64,000 nt of DNA, taken from the NCBI RefSeq assembly GCF_042654525.1, contig NZ_JBHSGP010000004.1:310001-374000 (forward strand), in the 5' to 3' direction. Shown here piece after piece: positions 34,687 through 41,853 of the stretch. Source of the DNA: Geojedonia litorea. GTDB taxonomy: Bacteria; Bacteroidota; Bacteroidia; Flavobacteriales; Flavobacteriaceae. The first letter of the stretch is position 1. Each line of letters begins with the position of its first letter. The position numbers were made by a program, and so were the translations under genes. Below the pieces are notes generated by a model. The model had not been told where the DNA came from. It ran no database searches and worked only from the letters and a program-made list of their open reading frames with translations.

Positions 34687-34730
34687 GGAATCTGTAGCTG
34701 TATTAATATACAAAGTTTTATTTATTCTAA
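34687..34730. repeat. remnant of the dispersed intergenic repeat (attC-like element family)
   Basis: GAATCTGTAGCTGTATTAAT then ATACAAAGTTTTATTTA matches the interior of the larger repeats at 36903-36945 and 38957-39000 (AATCTGTAGCCGTATTCATA in the latter). The flanking core sites are not recognisable, so it looks like a decayed copy between two accessory genes. Confidence 0.65.
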
Positions 34731-34736
34731 ATCATT

Positions 34737-35201
34737 CTATAGAATATTTGTTGCTTGTCGGGCAATCATTTGCCACTGATTGTTTTTATACATCCAAATA
34801 TCTGTAAATCGTCGTTTTTCAGTATTGCCTACATTACCAGTTAAACCTGTTGGTGTCACTATTTCTAAACCCATTACTATGCCTATGTTTTCAATAATTT
34901 TAATTTCATCAATCTTTTGTTCATAGGATGAGTAATTAATATAACCTTGTTTGAAAGCATCCATAACCACATTTAAATCAAATACGGTATTTGTTGGAGC
35001 ATTGACAATTAAATCATTGGCTAATAGTTTTCTGATAATGGTGGAATCTTGTTCAAGAATCCCTCGAATCTGAAGTTTCTCCATTTGTCTTAATTCTTGT
35101 TCTGCTGAAGATTGGTCTACAATTTCGTGTTTACAACTTAATAAAGAGAATAATACGAGTAAAGCAAAAAATGCAGAGTGGCTGAGTTTGGTTGGTTTCA
35201 T
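34737..35201 (-). CDS. NTF2/DUF4440-like lipoprotein
   Basis: A 154-residue exported lipoprotein (lipobox LFSLLSCKH) with an NTF2-like fold resembling DUF4440: QEL.QMEKLQIRGILEQDST, LLANDLIVNAPTNTVFDLN, TEKRRFTDIWMYKNNQWQMI and a final ARQATNI. Such proteins bind small ligands or act as immunity or enzyme subunits; no catalytic residues are evident. It begins close to a core TGCCAAC at 35241-35247 that resembles the cassette boundary motif found further right, and a degenerate copy of the repeat interior follows it. It may therefore be an old gene cassette. Confidence 0.82.
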   Translation of the reverse strand: MKPTKLSHSAFFALLVLFSLLSCKHEIVDQSSAEQELRQMEKLQIRGILEQDSTIIRKLLANDLIVNAPTNTVFDLNVVMDAFKQGYINYSSYEQKIDEIKIIENIGIVMGLEIVTPTGLTGNVGNTEKRRFTDIWMYKNNQWQMIARQATNIL

Positions 35202-35240
35202 AAAATCATTTTTAGTTCTATAGGCAATTTTTTAAATTAT

Positions 35241-35258
35241 TGCCAACTGTTGTTGTAA
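35241..35258 (-). repeat. collapsed attC-like site (core pair without the interior)
   Basis: TGCCAACTGTTGTTGTAA contains an AAC-ending core (35241-35247) and a GTT-starting core (35252-35258) only 4 bp apart. In intact sites the same two cores are separated by 120-215 bp. It lies exactly between the NTF2-like gene and the next minus-strand gene. Confidence 0.4.
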
Positions 35259-35273
35259 GTACTTTATATTTGC

Positions 35274-35774
35274 TTACTTTAATTTTGACCAAATTGTTTC
35301 TACTAATTCTTCATTAATTTGAGTCATCAGTTCCATTTGTTTTTTTTGATTTTCATCGGTTATATTTACCAAATCCGGCTTTATAAAACGACTGATCAGT
35401 TTTCCATTAGTTCCAACTATTGCTGTCCACATGAGGTTTGAGTTTCTAATTTGGATTTGAGGCAATTCTATATTTGGACCTTGAGCATAAATGGGCTCTA
35501 TTTGGTTGAATACATGCCCATTTAAGATACTCAAAAAATTGGCGTCAATCCAATGTTCTAAATCCACTTTTCCATCGTTGTCGAAATCTAGATTCCAACC
35601 AACCCTAATTTTCTCACCCGCTCTAATGTTATCGATTAAGTTTTGGATTGAGCCTTCGACCACGTTTCCATCAAAATCTGTTTTGAGAAGTATTTCTGAA
35701 TTTTGCCCTATACTTATGTTTGTCGCCATAAGAATGACAAGAAGTATAAGTCTATTTAAAATTCTGCTAGTCAT
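35274..35774 (-). CDS. secreted hypothetical protein (166 aa)
   Basis: A 166-residue exported protein, signal MTSRILNRLILLVILMATNI ending near ISIGQN. The mature part has FDGNVVEGSIQNLIDNIRAG, a DFDNDGKVDLEHWIDANFLS segment with a calcium-loop-like DxDNDGKxD pattern, and a strand-rich C-terminal half. No family recognised. The frame runs on upstream to 35906, but that extension lies in the intergenic repeat and encodes repeat-derived residues (VYLTWRNSYSENP) also seen at another copy of the repeat, so I use ATG 35774. It sits between two attC-like sites as a cassette gene would. Confidence 0.75.
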   Translation of the reverse strand: MTSRILNRLILLVILMATNISIGQNSEILLKTDFDGNVVEGSIQNLIDNIRAGEKIRVGWNLDFDNDGKVDLEHWIDANFLSILNGHVFNQIEPIYAQGPNIELPQIQIRNSNLMWTAIVGTNGKLISRFIKPDLVNITDENQKKQMELMTQINEELVETIWSKLK

Positions 35775-35795
35775 AGAATTTTTTTTAAAATCTTT

Positions 35796-35931
35796 TAATA
35801 ACGTGTTTATATATGCTTTGTTGCGTGCTTTCGCCCGAGGATTTTCGGAGTAGGAATTACGCCAAGTTAAATATACTGATTTTTGGTTTTGGTTGGTTGT
35901 TAGCAATGGATTATAACCGGTATTGGCATTA
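35796..35931 (-). repeat. attC-like site between the VOC gene and the 166-aa gene
   Basis: 136-bp imperfect palindrome. On the minus strand it runs from the core in AATGCCAATACCGG, just after the VOC stop, to core GTTATTA just upstream of the next gene. The plus-strand right arm AACGTGTTTATATATGC matches the right arm of the site at 41854-41991, and CAATGGATTATAACCGG matches the left arm of the site at 41139-41348. Interior GAGGATTTTCGGAGTAGGAA is shared with that site. Confidence 0.65.
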
Positions 35932-35937
35932 GTGGTT

Positions 35938-36333
35938 TTACAAGTGTTCTATAAGTTGAATATTATTTCCACAGGTGTCATTAAAAACGGCAACTTTTAC
36001 GGTTTCCATTACAGTTGGTTTCATGCTGAATTCTACATCTAAATCCATTAATCGTTTATAATCTGCATCAACATTATCAGTATCAAATTGCGTGTAAGGA
36101 TATCCTGCTTTTAACAATGCGTCTTGATAAACTTTACAGGGTTCGAAATGATTAGGTCCCGGTTCTAGTAATATTTCTGGTCCATCTTGCCACTCTGGTG
36201 ACACTAGGGTTAACCATCTATTTCCACCTCCTAATGGTAAGTCTTTCTTCTTTAAAAAGCCCAACTTTTCTGTATAAAATTTTAAAGCTTTTTCTTGGTC
36301 TCGTACAGGAATGCTAATTAGTGTTACTTTCAT
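35938..36333 (-). CDS. VOC family (glyoxalase/dioxygenase-like) protein
   Basis: A 131-residue protein with a vicinal-oxygen-chelate fold: MKVTLISIPVRDQEKALKFY at the N terminus, then EKLGFLKKKD, the beta strand NRWLTLVSPEW and the C-terminal FNDTCGNNIQLIEHL ending typical of single-domain VOC proteins. Metal ligands are not certain: no early His is obvious, and a C-terminal Glu (NNIQLIEH) is present. It is likely an antibiotic-resistance-like or metabolite-binding VOC protein. It shares its presumed cassette with the membrane protein 27 bp upstream. Confidence 0.88.
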   Translation of the reverse strand: MKVTLISIPVRDQEKALKFYTEKLGFLKKKDLPLGGGNRWLTLVSPEWQDGPEILLEPGPNHFEPCKVYQDALLKAGYPYTQFDTDNVDADYKRLMDLDVEFSMKPTVMETVKVAVFNDTCGNNIQLIEHL

Positions 36334-36360
36334 AGTTGTTTATTATGTAGTTGTGAATAG

Positions 36361-36753
36361 TTAAGTTTTAGAGGGTATTCTCAATTTAGCAACAAGTATT
36401 CTACCAACCCAAATTCCAAGAATTAATAGTGCACCTGCTAACCCAGAAAACCAAATTGGTTCTTCAGAACTACCAGATTTTATCAGCCATACGGTTTCTA
36501 AAATTACCAAAATGCTTAGAATCATATTTGGAACCCCAGTTGCTTGTTTTACAATAAGAAATGCTACTGCTCCAGAGGCTACTGCTGCTAAAAATGAGCC
36601 TAATCCAATAGCTAAAAGCTCAAATTTGCTTGAATTACCCCATCCAATTCCAGAAAAAATTAGTTCTTGTACTAAAGTGGTGCCCAATACCAATAGCAAT
36701 TCGCCTATTACTATAGCGATCATTATTCTTAATATGATTTCGAATTTTCTCAT
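36361..36753 (-). CDS. small hypothetical membrane protein (130 aa)
   Basis: A 130-residue protein with four predicted membrane helices: about 7-27, 40-62, 70-90 and 98-118, short loops, and a basic C terminus (GRILVAKLRIPSKT). No family name is assigned. I start at ATG 36753 (MRKFEIILRIMIAIVIGELL); two codons upstream a TTG at 36759 is also in frame. The VOC gene follows after 27 bp, so the two appear to travel together between attC-like boundaries at 36807 and 35923. Confidence 0.7.
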   Translation of the reverse strand: MRKFEIILRIMIAIVIGELLLVLGTTLVQELIFSGIGWGNSSKFELLAIGLGSFLAAVASGAVAFLIVKQATGVPNMILSILVILETVWLIKSGSSEEPIWFSGLAGALLILGIWVGRILVAKLRIPSKT

Positions 36754-36800
36754 TTTCAATTTCCCTAAAAATCGGGAATCTTAATGGTTGTTATAATAAA

Positions 36801-37008
36801 GGCCAACGGTTTAGTGCCGCTCTATCTTCAACTTGGCTATCATCTGACTTCGTCGAATCTTCGATTTCGTTGAGGAGAAAAATCGGAGTTTTTTCGGAGT
36901 AAGAATCTGAAACCGTATTAATATACAAAGTTTTACTTAAACAGCCGCCAAAACCCACAATGACACAAGTGAAGCGAACTGGCGAAGCAAATATAGCTGG
37001 TGTTGGTA
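36801..37008 (-). repeat. attC-like site upstream of the 130-aa membrane protein
   Basis: 208-bp element from GTTGGTA (plus 37002-37008) to GGCCAAC (36801-36807). The left arm GCAAATATAGCTGGTGTTGG fits the family pattern GCAAtn-TATAnCnGTGTT; the right arm GGCCAACGGTTTAGTGCCGC resembles the arms at 38863 and 41139. Interior carries AATGACACAAGTGAAGCGAA and GTATTAATATACAAAG modules shared with other copies. Confidence 0.7.
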
Positions 37009-37324
37009 TAAGTAAAGTTTTAACAATCTGTTATTTTTCTTATATCATAGAAATCATCAATTTCGTTGATGTTAAAATACCATTATCACAATTTATAAAG
37101 CATCATCTTAAACTGTAAACCGACTAAAAGAATGCATTAATCCAGGCATCTATCAAATTTAGAAATCCTTATTTATATTTAACAAGTCTATAACCCGATT
37201 GAATGGTTATGATTTCGTTATCCAATTTTAAAACTAATTTTATCAGTTCAAATTCGCCGAAAGTTTTCAAGTAAACCATATTAATTATATATAAAGTGTA
37301 TATTTATATACCTGAAAAAAAAGC
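37009..37324. other. 316-bp AT-rich spacer before the orphan plug gene
   Basis: Lies between the attC-like site and the plus-strand plug gene. It contains an AT-rich run (TTAATTATATATAAAGTG) 40 bp upstream of the gene that could be its promoter region, but no TTTG/TAnnTTTG pair is clear. No ORF of coding quality. Confidence 0.4.
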
Positions 37325-38011
37325 ATGAAAAATTTATTTACTAGTCCGTTGTTACTTGTCTATATAATTTTTTTTAGTAGTATTTTATATGCTCAAGAAA
37401 GAACTGTAACAGGAACTGTTACAACTTTAGAAAATATTGCGATAGTTAAGGCTGAAGTTAAAGTGTTAAGCAGTAAAGTAACGGTATTGACCGATTCCGT
37501 TGGGAATTTTAAAGTAAGTTGTTTAGTCAACGATAAAATCAAAATTAGCGCCAAAGGTTTTTCTTCACAAAAAGTCAAAATCGATGAAAAAACAAAAGAA
37601 ATAAAAATAAATCTGATATTTAAACCTGGCAAAAAAAGTATTGATGTAGCTATGGGATATGGACACATTAACGAGAAAGATAAATCCTATGCTATTACAA
37701 GTCTTAAAAATGATGACAAATACGGATTCTCAAAGTATTCGAATATTATAGACGCTATTGTTAATATTTCACCTTCAATAACCTATTCAGGTGGTGGGAT
37801 AACAATTCGTGGCGAAGGTTCATTACACGGTTCAAACCATGCTTTAATACTTATAGATGGTATGGAATCAAATATGTCACAATTATCCGCGTTGCCACCT
37901 TCGGATGTTGAAAGTATAGATATCTTGAAAGGAGGATCTGCATCAATATATGGTGTAAGAGGTGCTAATGGTGTAGTTCTAATTACCACAAAAAAAGGGA
38001 GGGATAACTAA
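37325..38011 (+). CDS. orphan TonB-receptor plug protein (CarboxypepD_reg + plug, no barrel)
   Basis: A 228-residue exported protein: signal peptide (about 1-22, ending LYAQE), a carboxypeptidase-like regulatory domain (RTVTGTVTTLENIAIVKAEV), and a TonB-dependent-receptor plug (ALILIDGMESNMSQLSALPP, DVESIDILKGGSASIYGVRG, ANGVVLITTKKGRDN) that then stops. SusC/RagA receptors have a barrel of about 700 more residues here. No barrel ORF follows in any frame, so it is either a stand-alone plug protein or an old truncation; the clean stop after TTKKG suggests the former. Plus orientation, opposite to most genes in this accessory region. Confidence 0.85.
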   Translation: MKNLFTSPLLLVYIIFFSSILYAQERTVTGTVTTLENIAIVKAEVKVLSSKVTVLTDSVGNFKVSCLVNDKIKISAKGFSSQKVKIDEKTKEIKINLIFKPGKKSIDVAMGYGHINEKDKSYAITSLKNDDKYGFSKYSNIIDAIVNISPSITYSGGGITIRGEGSLHGSNHALILIDGMESNMSQLSALPPSDVESIDILKGGSASIYGVRGANGVVLITTKKGRDN

Positions 38012-38089
38012 TGAAGAATAGTAGTATTTGAATATGTCTTTGAGTATATTTAAATGGCTAAAGCATAAGATTTTCCCAGTACACACAAG

Positions 38090-38120
38090 CCAAAGCAATT
38101 AATTATACGCATTGTTATGC
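38090..38120 (-). repeat. attC-like half site downstream (minus sense) of the DUF2306 gene
   Basis: GCAATTAATTATACGCATTG followed by TTATGC has the left-arm pattern (GCAATTAATT..TATACG..GTT) seen at 41963-41988. The matching right arm towards 38012 is not convincing; TATATTTAAATGGCTAAAGC at 38047-38066 is the only weak candidate. Confidence 0.5.
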
Positions 38121-38206
38121 ATTTCTTGCTATTCCTCTAATTGCGTAAACACCATAGGTAGAGTGATTTAGAATCTCTATATTAGCTTTAATTTAATGAT
38201 CCTAAC

Positions 38207-38824
38207 ATGAATTCAACTCCAACGACTAGAATCCCTTTGGGTAAGAAATCACTGTTAGTATTGGCACTTGTATTAAGCCTTGTCTTTATAATAACTTTTG
38301 CAATGCCATACGTCCTGTGGGATCCTTCCAGTATGGAACGTTTTCTAGGTCGAGAGTTTTGGATATTTACTCATGTCAGTATAGGTATGATTGCATTATT
38401 GGTGGGGCCTGTGCAATTCTGGTTAGGCTGGAAAGGTAAATTCATTTCACATAAAAGATTAGGAAAGATTTACCTTATTGCCATCGGAATTTCAAGTATA
38501 GCTTCCTTTTATCTCGCTTTTACAACTGACATCTCTTGGGTTTTTGGTCTAGGATTAGGAGGTTTAGGAATCGCTTGGTTGCTGACCACCGGAATGGCTG
38601 TTTTAGCCATACGAAAGCAAAAAGTTCTATTACATCGAGAATGGATGACTCGAAGTTATATTGTGACCATGGGCTTTGTTTTTTTTCGTGTTTTTGTGGG
38701 CATAACTAGTGTTTTTGAGATAGGAACTCTTTTTGAACGTCTTGAAGCTGCTAGTTGGTTTTGTTGGGCATTCCCTTTGCTTTTCGCAGAAATTAGTATT
38801 CAGAGAAAAAAACTCTTGGCTTGA
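38207..38824 (+). CDS. DUF2306 domain-containing membrane protein
   Basis: A 205-residue polytopic protein with about six membrane helices. It shows the DUF2306 pattern: FWIFTHVSIGMIALLVGPVQ, then FWLGWKGKFISHKRLGKIYL, a central TDISWVFGLGLGGLGIAWLL and the HREWMTRSYIVTMGFVFFRV motif. The conserved histidines suggest a cytochrome-b-like haem or metal role, but this is unproven for the family. Plus strand, within the region of minus-strand cassette-like genes and between two repeat elements. Confidence 0.87.
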   Translation: MNSTPTTRIPLGKKSLLVLALVLSLVFIITFAMPYVLWDPSSMERFLGREFWIFTHVSIGMIALLVGPVQFWLGWKGKFISHKRLGKIYLIAIGISSIASFYLAFTTDISWVFGLGLGGLGIAWLLTTGMAVLAIRKQKVLLHREWMTRSYIVTMGFVFFRVFVGITSVFEIGTLFERLEAASWFCWAFPLLFAEISIQRKKLLA

Positions 38825-38862
38825 ACAACGCTCTTTCGTCTAAGGGTGATTCAAAAAATGAA

Positions 38863-39089
38863 GTACAACGTATTTAGCCGCATTGAATCTTCGATTTGCT
38901 TGCGAGACACGAGCGGAGCGAACTGTGCGTAGCAAAATTCGTAAGAATTACGGCGTAGAAATCTGTAGCCGTATTCATATACAAAGTTTCACTTAAACGG
39001 CTACTAAAAACCGCAATGACACGAACGCAGCGAACTGGCGAAGCAATCTTAAGGTTCAGCGTAGCTATTTATACCCAGAGTTGGCATTA
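38863..39089 (-). repeat. attC-like site between acetamidase and DUF2306 genes
   Basis: 227-bp element from core TTGGCATTA (39081-39089, overlapping the acetamidase stop codon) to GTACAAC (38863-38869). Left arm TATTTATACCCAGAGTTGG and right arm ACAACGTATTTAGCCGCATT fit the family. Interior modules GAGACACGAGCGGAGCGAAC at about 38904 and CAATGACACGAACGCAGCGA at about 39014 recur in other copies. Confidence 0.75.
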
Positions 39090-40115
39090 GTATTTATGAT
39101 CTTTTTCAAAAACACTTTTGGGAATATGCATGGTTACTAGCATATGAGGAACATCAACAGTTTCAGCAATTTTTAAATCAGCAGATAAAGAACAAAGAGC
39201 GTAAGCTTCTAACTGAGTAAGTTGATATTCAGTCATCAAATAATCTATCATGTATAATGTGGCTTTCTTAGCTGCTTCATCTATAGTTGTTCCAAAACCT
39301 GTTGTTGCATAATAATCGTCAGTTTCATATTGAGGCTCTTTTATGGTTTTGTTTTTTACTAATTCAATTTCATAAATTACACGTAAAGGCACTTCTATAG
39401 CAGTACCACAAACTTCACCATGACCTTGTAGAGCATGCCCATCACCTATAGAAAATAAGCCGCCTTCAACAAAAACTGGAAAATATATCGTAGTGCCTTT
39501 AGTCATGTTTGGATCGTCCATATTTCCTCCATTGGCTCTTGGAGGAATGGTAGACAATAATTCTGAAGTTGCTGGTGCAACTCCCATAACTCCTGGGAAT
39601 GGGTTTAATGTAAGTCTAATATTGTCTTTAAAATTGACATGAGTAACATCTTTTCCTAATTTATAAGTTCTTAAATATGATCCTTCAATAGAATCTGCAA
39701 CGAAACTAAATCCAGGAACAATGGCATTCCAGCCCCAATCGCCAACCTCAATTTCATGTAAAGTGATTTTTAAAACATCTCCTGGCTGTGCATCTTCAAC
39801 ATAAACAGGTCCAGTAAGCGGATGTACAAGGTCTAGATTAAAATTTTTAAGATCTTCAACTGTAGAGTTTATATCCAATTGTTCATCAAATGCATCTTCC
39901 GTAAATGCTTCAATTATAGCGCCAGATTTCACTCTCAAGATAGGTTCAATAGTGCTGCTAAATTTATTGTGTGTTTGGTCTTTAGTTAGTGTATATTGAG
40001 GTTTGATCTCTTTTACAACTTTAATTTCAGAATCAACTTTAGTTTGTGTTTCGTTTTTACAGGAAAAAATTAATAATAAAACTATACCTAGTTGGAGACA
40101 TTTATTGGTTTGCAT
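39087..40115 (-). CDS. acetamidase/formamidase family lipoprotein
   Basis: A 342-residue exported protein: lipobox in GIVLLLIFSCKNE, then the acetamidase/formamidase (FmdA) fold with VKSGAIIEAFTEDAFDEQLD, NLDLVHPLTGPVYVEDAQPG, FSFVADSIEGSYLRTY, NPFPGVMGVAPATSEL, PPRANGGNMDDPNMTKGTTI and FSIGDGHALQGHGEVCGTAI, all family signatures. It hydrolyses short amides to ammonia and acid; export is typical for Bacteroidetes versions. I start at ATG 40115 for the lipoprotein signal; the frame extends to 40196 inside the repeat. Its stop TAA is part of the downstream core, as expected of a gene cassette. Confidence 0.92.
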   Translation of the reverse strand: MQTNKCLQLGIVLLLIFSCKNETQTKVDSEIKVVKEIKPQYTLTKDQTHNKFSSTIEPILRVKSGAIIEAFTEDAFDEQLDINSTVEDLKNFNLDLVHPLTGPVYVEDAQPGDVLKITLHEIEVGDWGWNAIVPGFSFVADSIEGSYLRTYKLGKDVTHVNFKDNIRLTLNPFPGVMGVAPATSELLSTIPPRANGGNMDDPNMTKGTTIYFPVFVEGGLFSIGDGHALQGHGEVCGTAIEVPLRVIYEIELVKNKTIKEPQYETDDYYATTGFGTTIDEAAKKATLYMIDYLMTEYQLTQLEAYALCSLSADLKIAETVDVPHMLVTMHIPKSVFEKDHKY

Positions 40116-40187
40116 ATCGAAGAAATTTAAGAATGAATGAGTACTTAAAGTTAAGCAATTTAATCCTATTTTCATGGTTGAGCATAT

Positions 40188-40419
40188 TAATGCCAAGGTG
40201 TTTAGCTGGGCTGACGTGTTTGTGTATGATTAGTGGCGTGTTTTATGCACCTAATTTAGCAAATATAAACCAAATAGACACGAACGAAGTGAACTGTGCG
40301 TAGCAAAAATCCGACCTGCCACGCTTTTGAGTGTGGGAGGGTTTTCGTAAGTAGGCTCTAATTAGCAATGACACAAGCGAAGCGAACTGGCGCCGGCAAT
40401 TATACACGGTGTTAGCAGC
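40188..40419 (-). repeat. attC-like site between ankyrin and acetamidase genes
   Basis: 232-bp element from core GTTAGCAGC (40411-40419) to TAATGCCAA (40188-40196). Left arm GCAATTATACACGGTGTTAG and right arm GTGTTTGTGTATGATTAGTG pair imperfectly over about 15 bp. Interior hairpin CCACGCTTTTGAGTGTGG lies at about 40318-40336, and the modules at 40278 and 40367 match the other copies. Confidence 0.8.
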
Positions 40420-40431
40420 GTATTCTTATTT

Positions 40432-41091
40432 TTAGGTTAGTAAATTTTGTAATTCAGGGTCATCTTTAGATAATGAGTGTAAATAATCGTATTTTTCTTT
40501 ATCCAGCTTATTTGTGTCCACACCACTTCTTAAAAGCAATTTAATACATTTCAGCTGATTATATTTATTTCCCATATCGTTCGATTGTAAGGAATGAATT
40601 GCCCAGCCAATTGGGGTGCTTTTATGTTCAGTGTCGGGTTCGTCAATTTCTGCATTTGCTTTTATTAGCCTTTCCACTAATTTGTCTCGACCGCAAAAAG
40701 CTGCCCAATGTAAAGCTGAAGCACCGTCATTTTTATAAGTGTAATGAACGTCCGCACCATTATCAATATAGAAGATTCCCAATTGTTCTGCGTGAAGGCT
40801 GGCCGCCGCTAAAAGAGGGGTTCCTTCATTTTTCATTTTGTCACCATCAATGTTTGCTCCATTTTCCAAAAATACTTTGGCAAGATTAACAGCTTCATCA
40901 TCTGTGATTTTACGGGCAAAAACCGCATCACATATCCTGTGTAATGGATGTGCTTTCGCTCGGCAGAATAAGTCGAAAGGGATTGTAATTCCTTTATTCG
41001 CAAGATTAGGATAGTCTGATAGTACCTTCTTTAGTCCAGAATAGTCTGTATTCTCAATCAGTTTTTTGACTTTTGGTTCGAATAAGTTCAT
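40432..41091 (-). CDS. ankyrin repeat domain protein
   Basis: A 219-residue protein with at least four ankyrin repeats over about residues 68-200: LAKVFLENGANIDGDKMKNE, GTPLLAAASLHAEQLGIFYI, DNGADVHYTYKNDGASALHW, AAFCGRDKLVERLIKANAEI and STPIGWAIHSLQSNDM, ending in LLLRSGVDTNKLD. Cytoplasmic, without signal peptide. Ankyrin repeats mediate protein-protein contacts; the partner is unknown. It lies between two attC-like sites whose cores next to it (GTTAGCAGC upstream, GCTGCTAAC downstream on the minus strand) are exact reverse complements. Confidence 0.88.
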   Translation of the reverse strand: MNLFEPKVKKLIENTDYSGLKKVLSDYPNLANKGITIPFDLFCRAKAHPLHRICDAVFARKITDDEAVNLAKVFLENGANIDGDKMKNEGTPLLAAASLHAEQLGIFYIDNGADVHYTYKNDGASALHWAAFCGRDKLVERLIKANAEIDEPDTEHKSTPIGWAIHSLQSNDMGNKYNQLKCIKLLLRSGVDTNKLDKEKYDYLHSLSKDDPELQNLLT

Positions 41092-41138
41092 TCATTAGGA
41101 ATTCTAATTGGTCAATTTGATACGGTATTTTTTGAGAT

Positions 41139-41348
41139 GCTGCTAACTTGTTTAGCCGCGCTGAAACTTCGATTTGGCTTTGATTCTGTTGCGAGACACG
41201 AGCGGAGCGAACTGTGCGTAGCAAAAATCCGACCAGCCACGCTTTTGGGCGTGGGAGGATTTTCGGAGTAGGAATCAAGCCAAGTTAAATATACAGTTTT
41301 TTGGTTTAGCATGTTGCAAGCAATGGATTATAGCCATTGTTGTAAACA
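41139..41348 (-). repeat. attC-like site between ankyrin and lipoprotein genes
   Basis: 210-bp element from core GTTGTAAACA (41339-41348) to GCTGCTAAC (41139-41147). Left arm CAATGGATTATAGCCATTG, right arm TAACTTGTTTAGCCGCGCTG. Interior hairpin CCACGC-TTTTG-GGCGTGG flanked by ATCC and GGAT (about 41228-41260), and the GAGACACGAGCGGAGCGAAC module at about 41193. Confidence 0.8.
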
Positions 41349-41349
41349 G

Positions 41350-41838
41350 TTAATTCCAAACATAGTTCCCAATTAGACGGTTTCCATTTACACGTGTACC
41401 ATCTGGTTTCCAGAAACCAAAACCATTTTCATAATTTATATTCCATATAATTTCGATGGTTTGGTTAATCGAGCGGATATAATAAGAATGAATATATGAT
41501 CTGTTAGCCCATTCGATTTTATTTTCTTCTAATATAAGGTTCCAAATAATTTCGCAATTTGGACAGTAGCCTTCAGAATTCCATTGTCCAGTACCATTGT
41601 TGTAAAAATCAAAAGTACAGTAGAAGTTATTTTTCATAATTTCAGCTAGTTCTTCAATCTCTGATTGCGTGAAGGTATAACCATTTTCACCTTCAATTTC
41701 TAATATTTCTACTCTATCGAGAATCCAAGGGCTCTCTTGAACAATTATTTCAAAGTAATCAATTGTATCTTCTTCAGATTCGCCCGAATTACATGAAATA
41801 ATTATTAAAAAAAGAAACAAATATTTTATTAATCTCAT
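41350..41838 (-). CDS. hypothetical lipoprotein (162 aa), lipocalin-like beta protein
   Basis: A 162-residue lipoprotein, signal MRLIKYLFLFLIIISCNSGE with lipobox Cys16. The mature protein is acidic and strand-rich, with a CTFDFYNNGTGQWNSEGYCP segment whose two Cys could form a disulfide with GYCPNC, and a C-terminal NYENGFGFWKPDGTRVNG. The pattern resembles the small lipocalin-like lipoproteins common in flavobacteria, but I assign no family. It is flanked by perfect 10-bp cassette-specific inverted cores (GTTGTAAACA upstream, TGTTTACAAC downstream on the minus strand). Confidence 0.78.
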   Translation of the reverse strand: MRLIKYLFLFLIIISCNSGESEEDTIDYFEIIVQESPWILDRVEILEIEGENGYTFTQSEIEELAEIMKNNFYCTFDFYNNGTGQWNSEGYCPNCEIIWNLILEENKIEWANRSYIHSYYIRSINQTIEIIWNINYENGFGFWKPDGTRVNGNRLIGNYVWN

Positions 41839-41853
41839 ATGATTTTGTTTAAT

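Noticed and set aside
35775..35906. N-terminal extension of the 166-aa protein encoding VYLTWRNSYSENP
   Set aside because: The same residues (VYLTWLDSYSENP) are encoded by the unrelated repeat copy at 41253-41303, so they are translated repeat DNA, not a conserved protein segment; the signal peptide begins at 35774.
40116..40303. Plus-strand 85-codon frame and the upstream extension of the acetamidase
   Set aside because: Both run through the repeat and the leader region; the lipoprotein signal of the acetamidase starts at 40115.
41112..41312. Two overlapping minus-strand reading frames across the repeat (66 and 74 residues)
   Set aside because: They lie entirely in an attC-like repeat, overlap each other and encode repeat-derived sequence without any domain.
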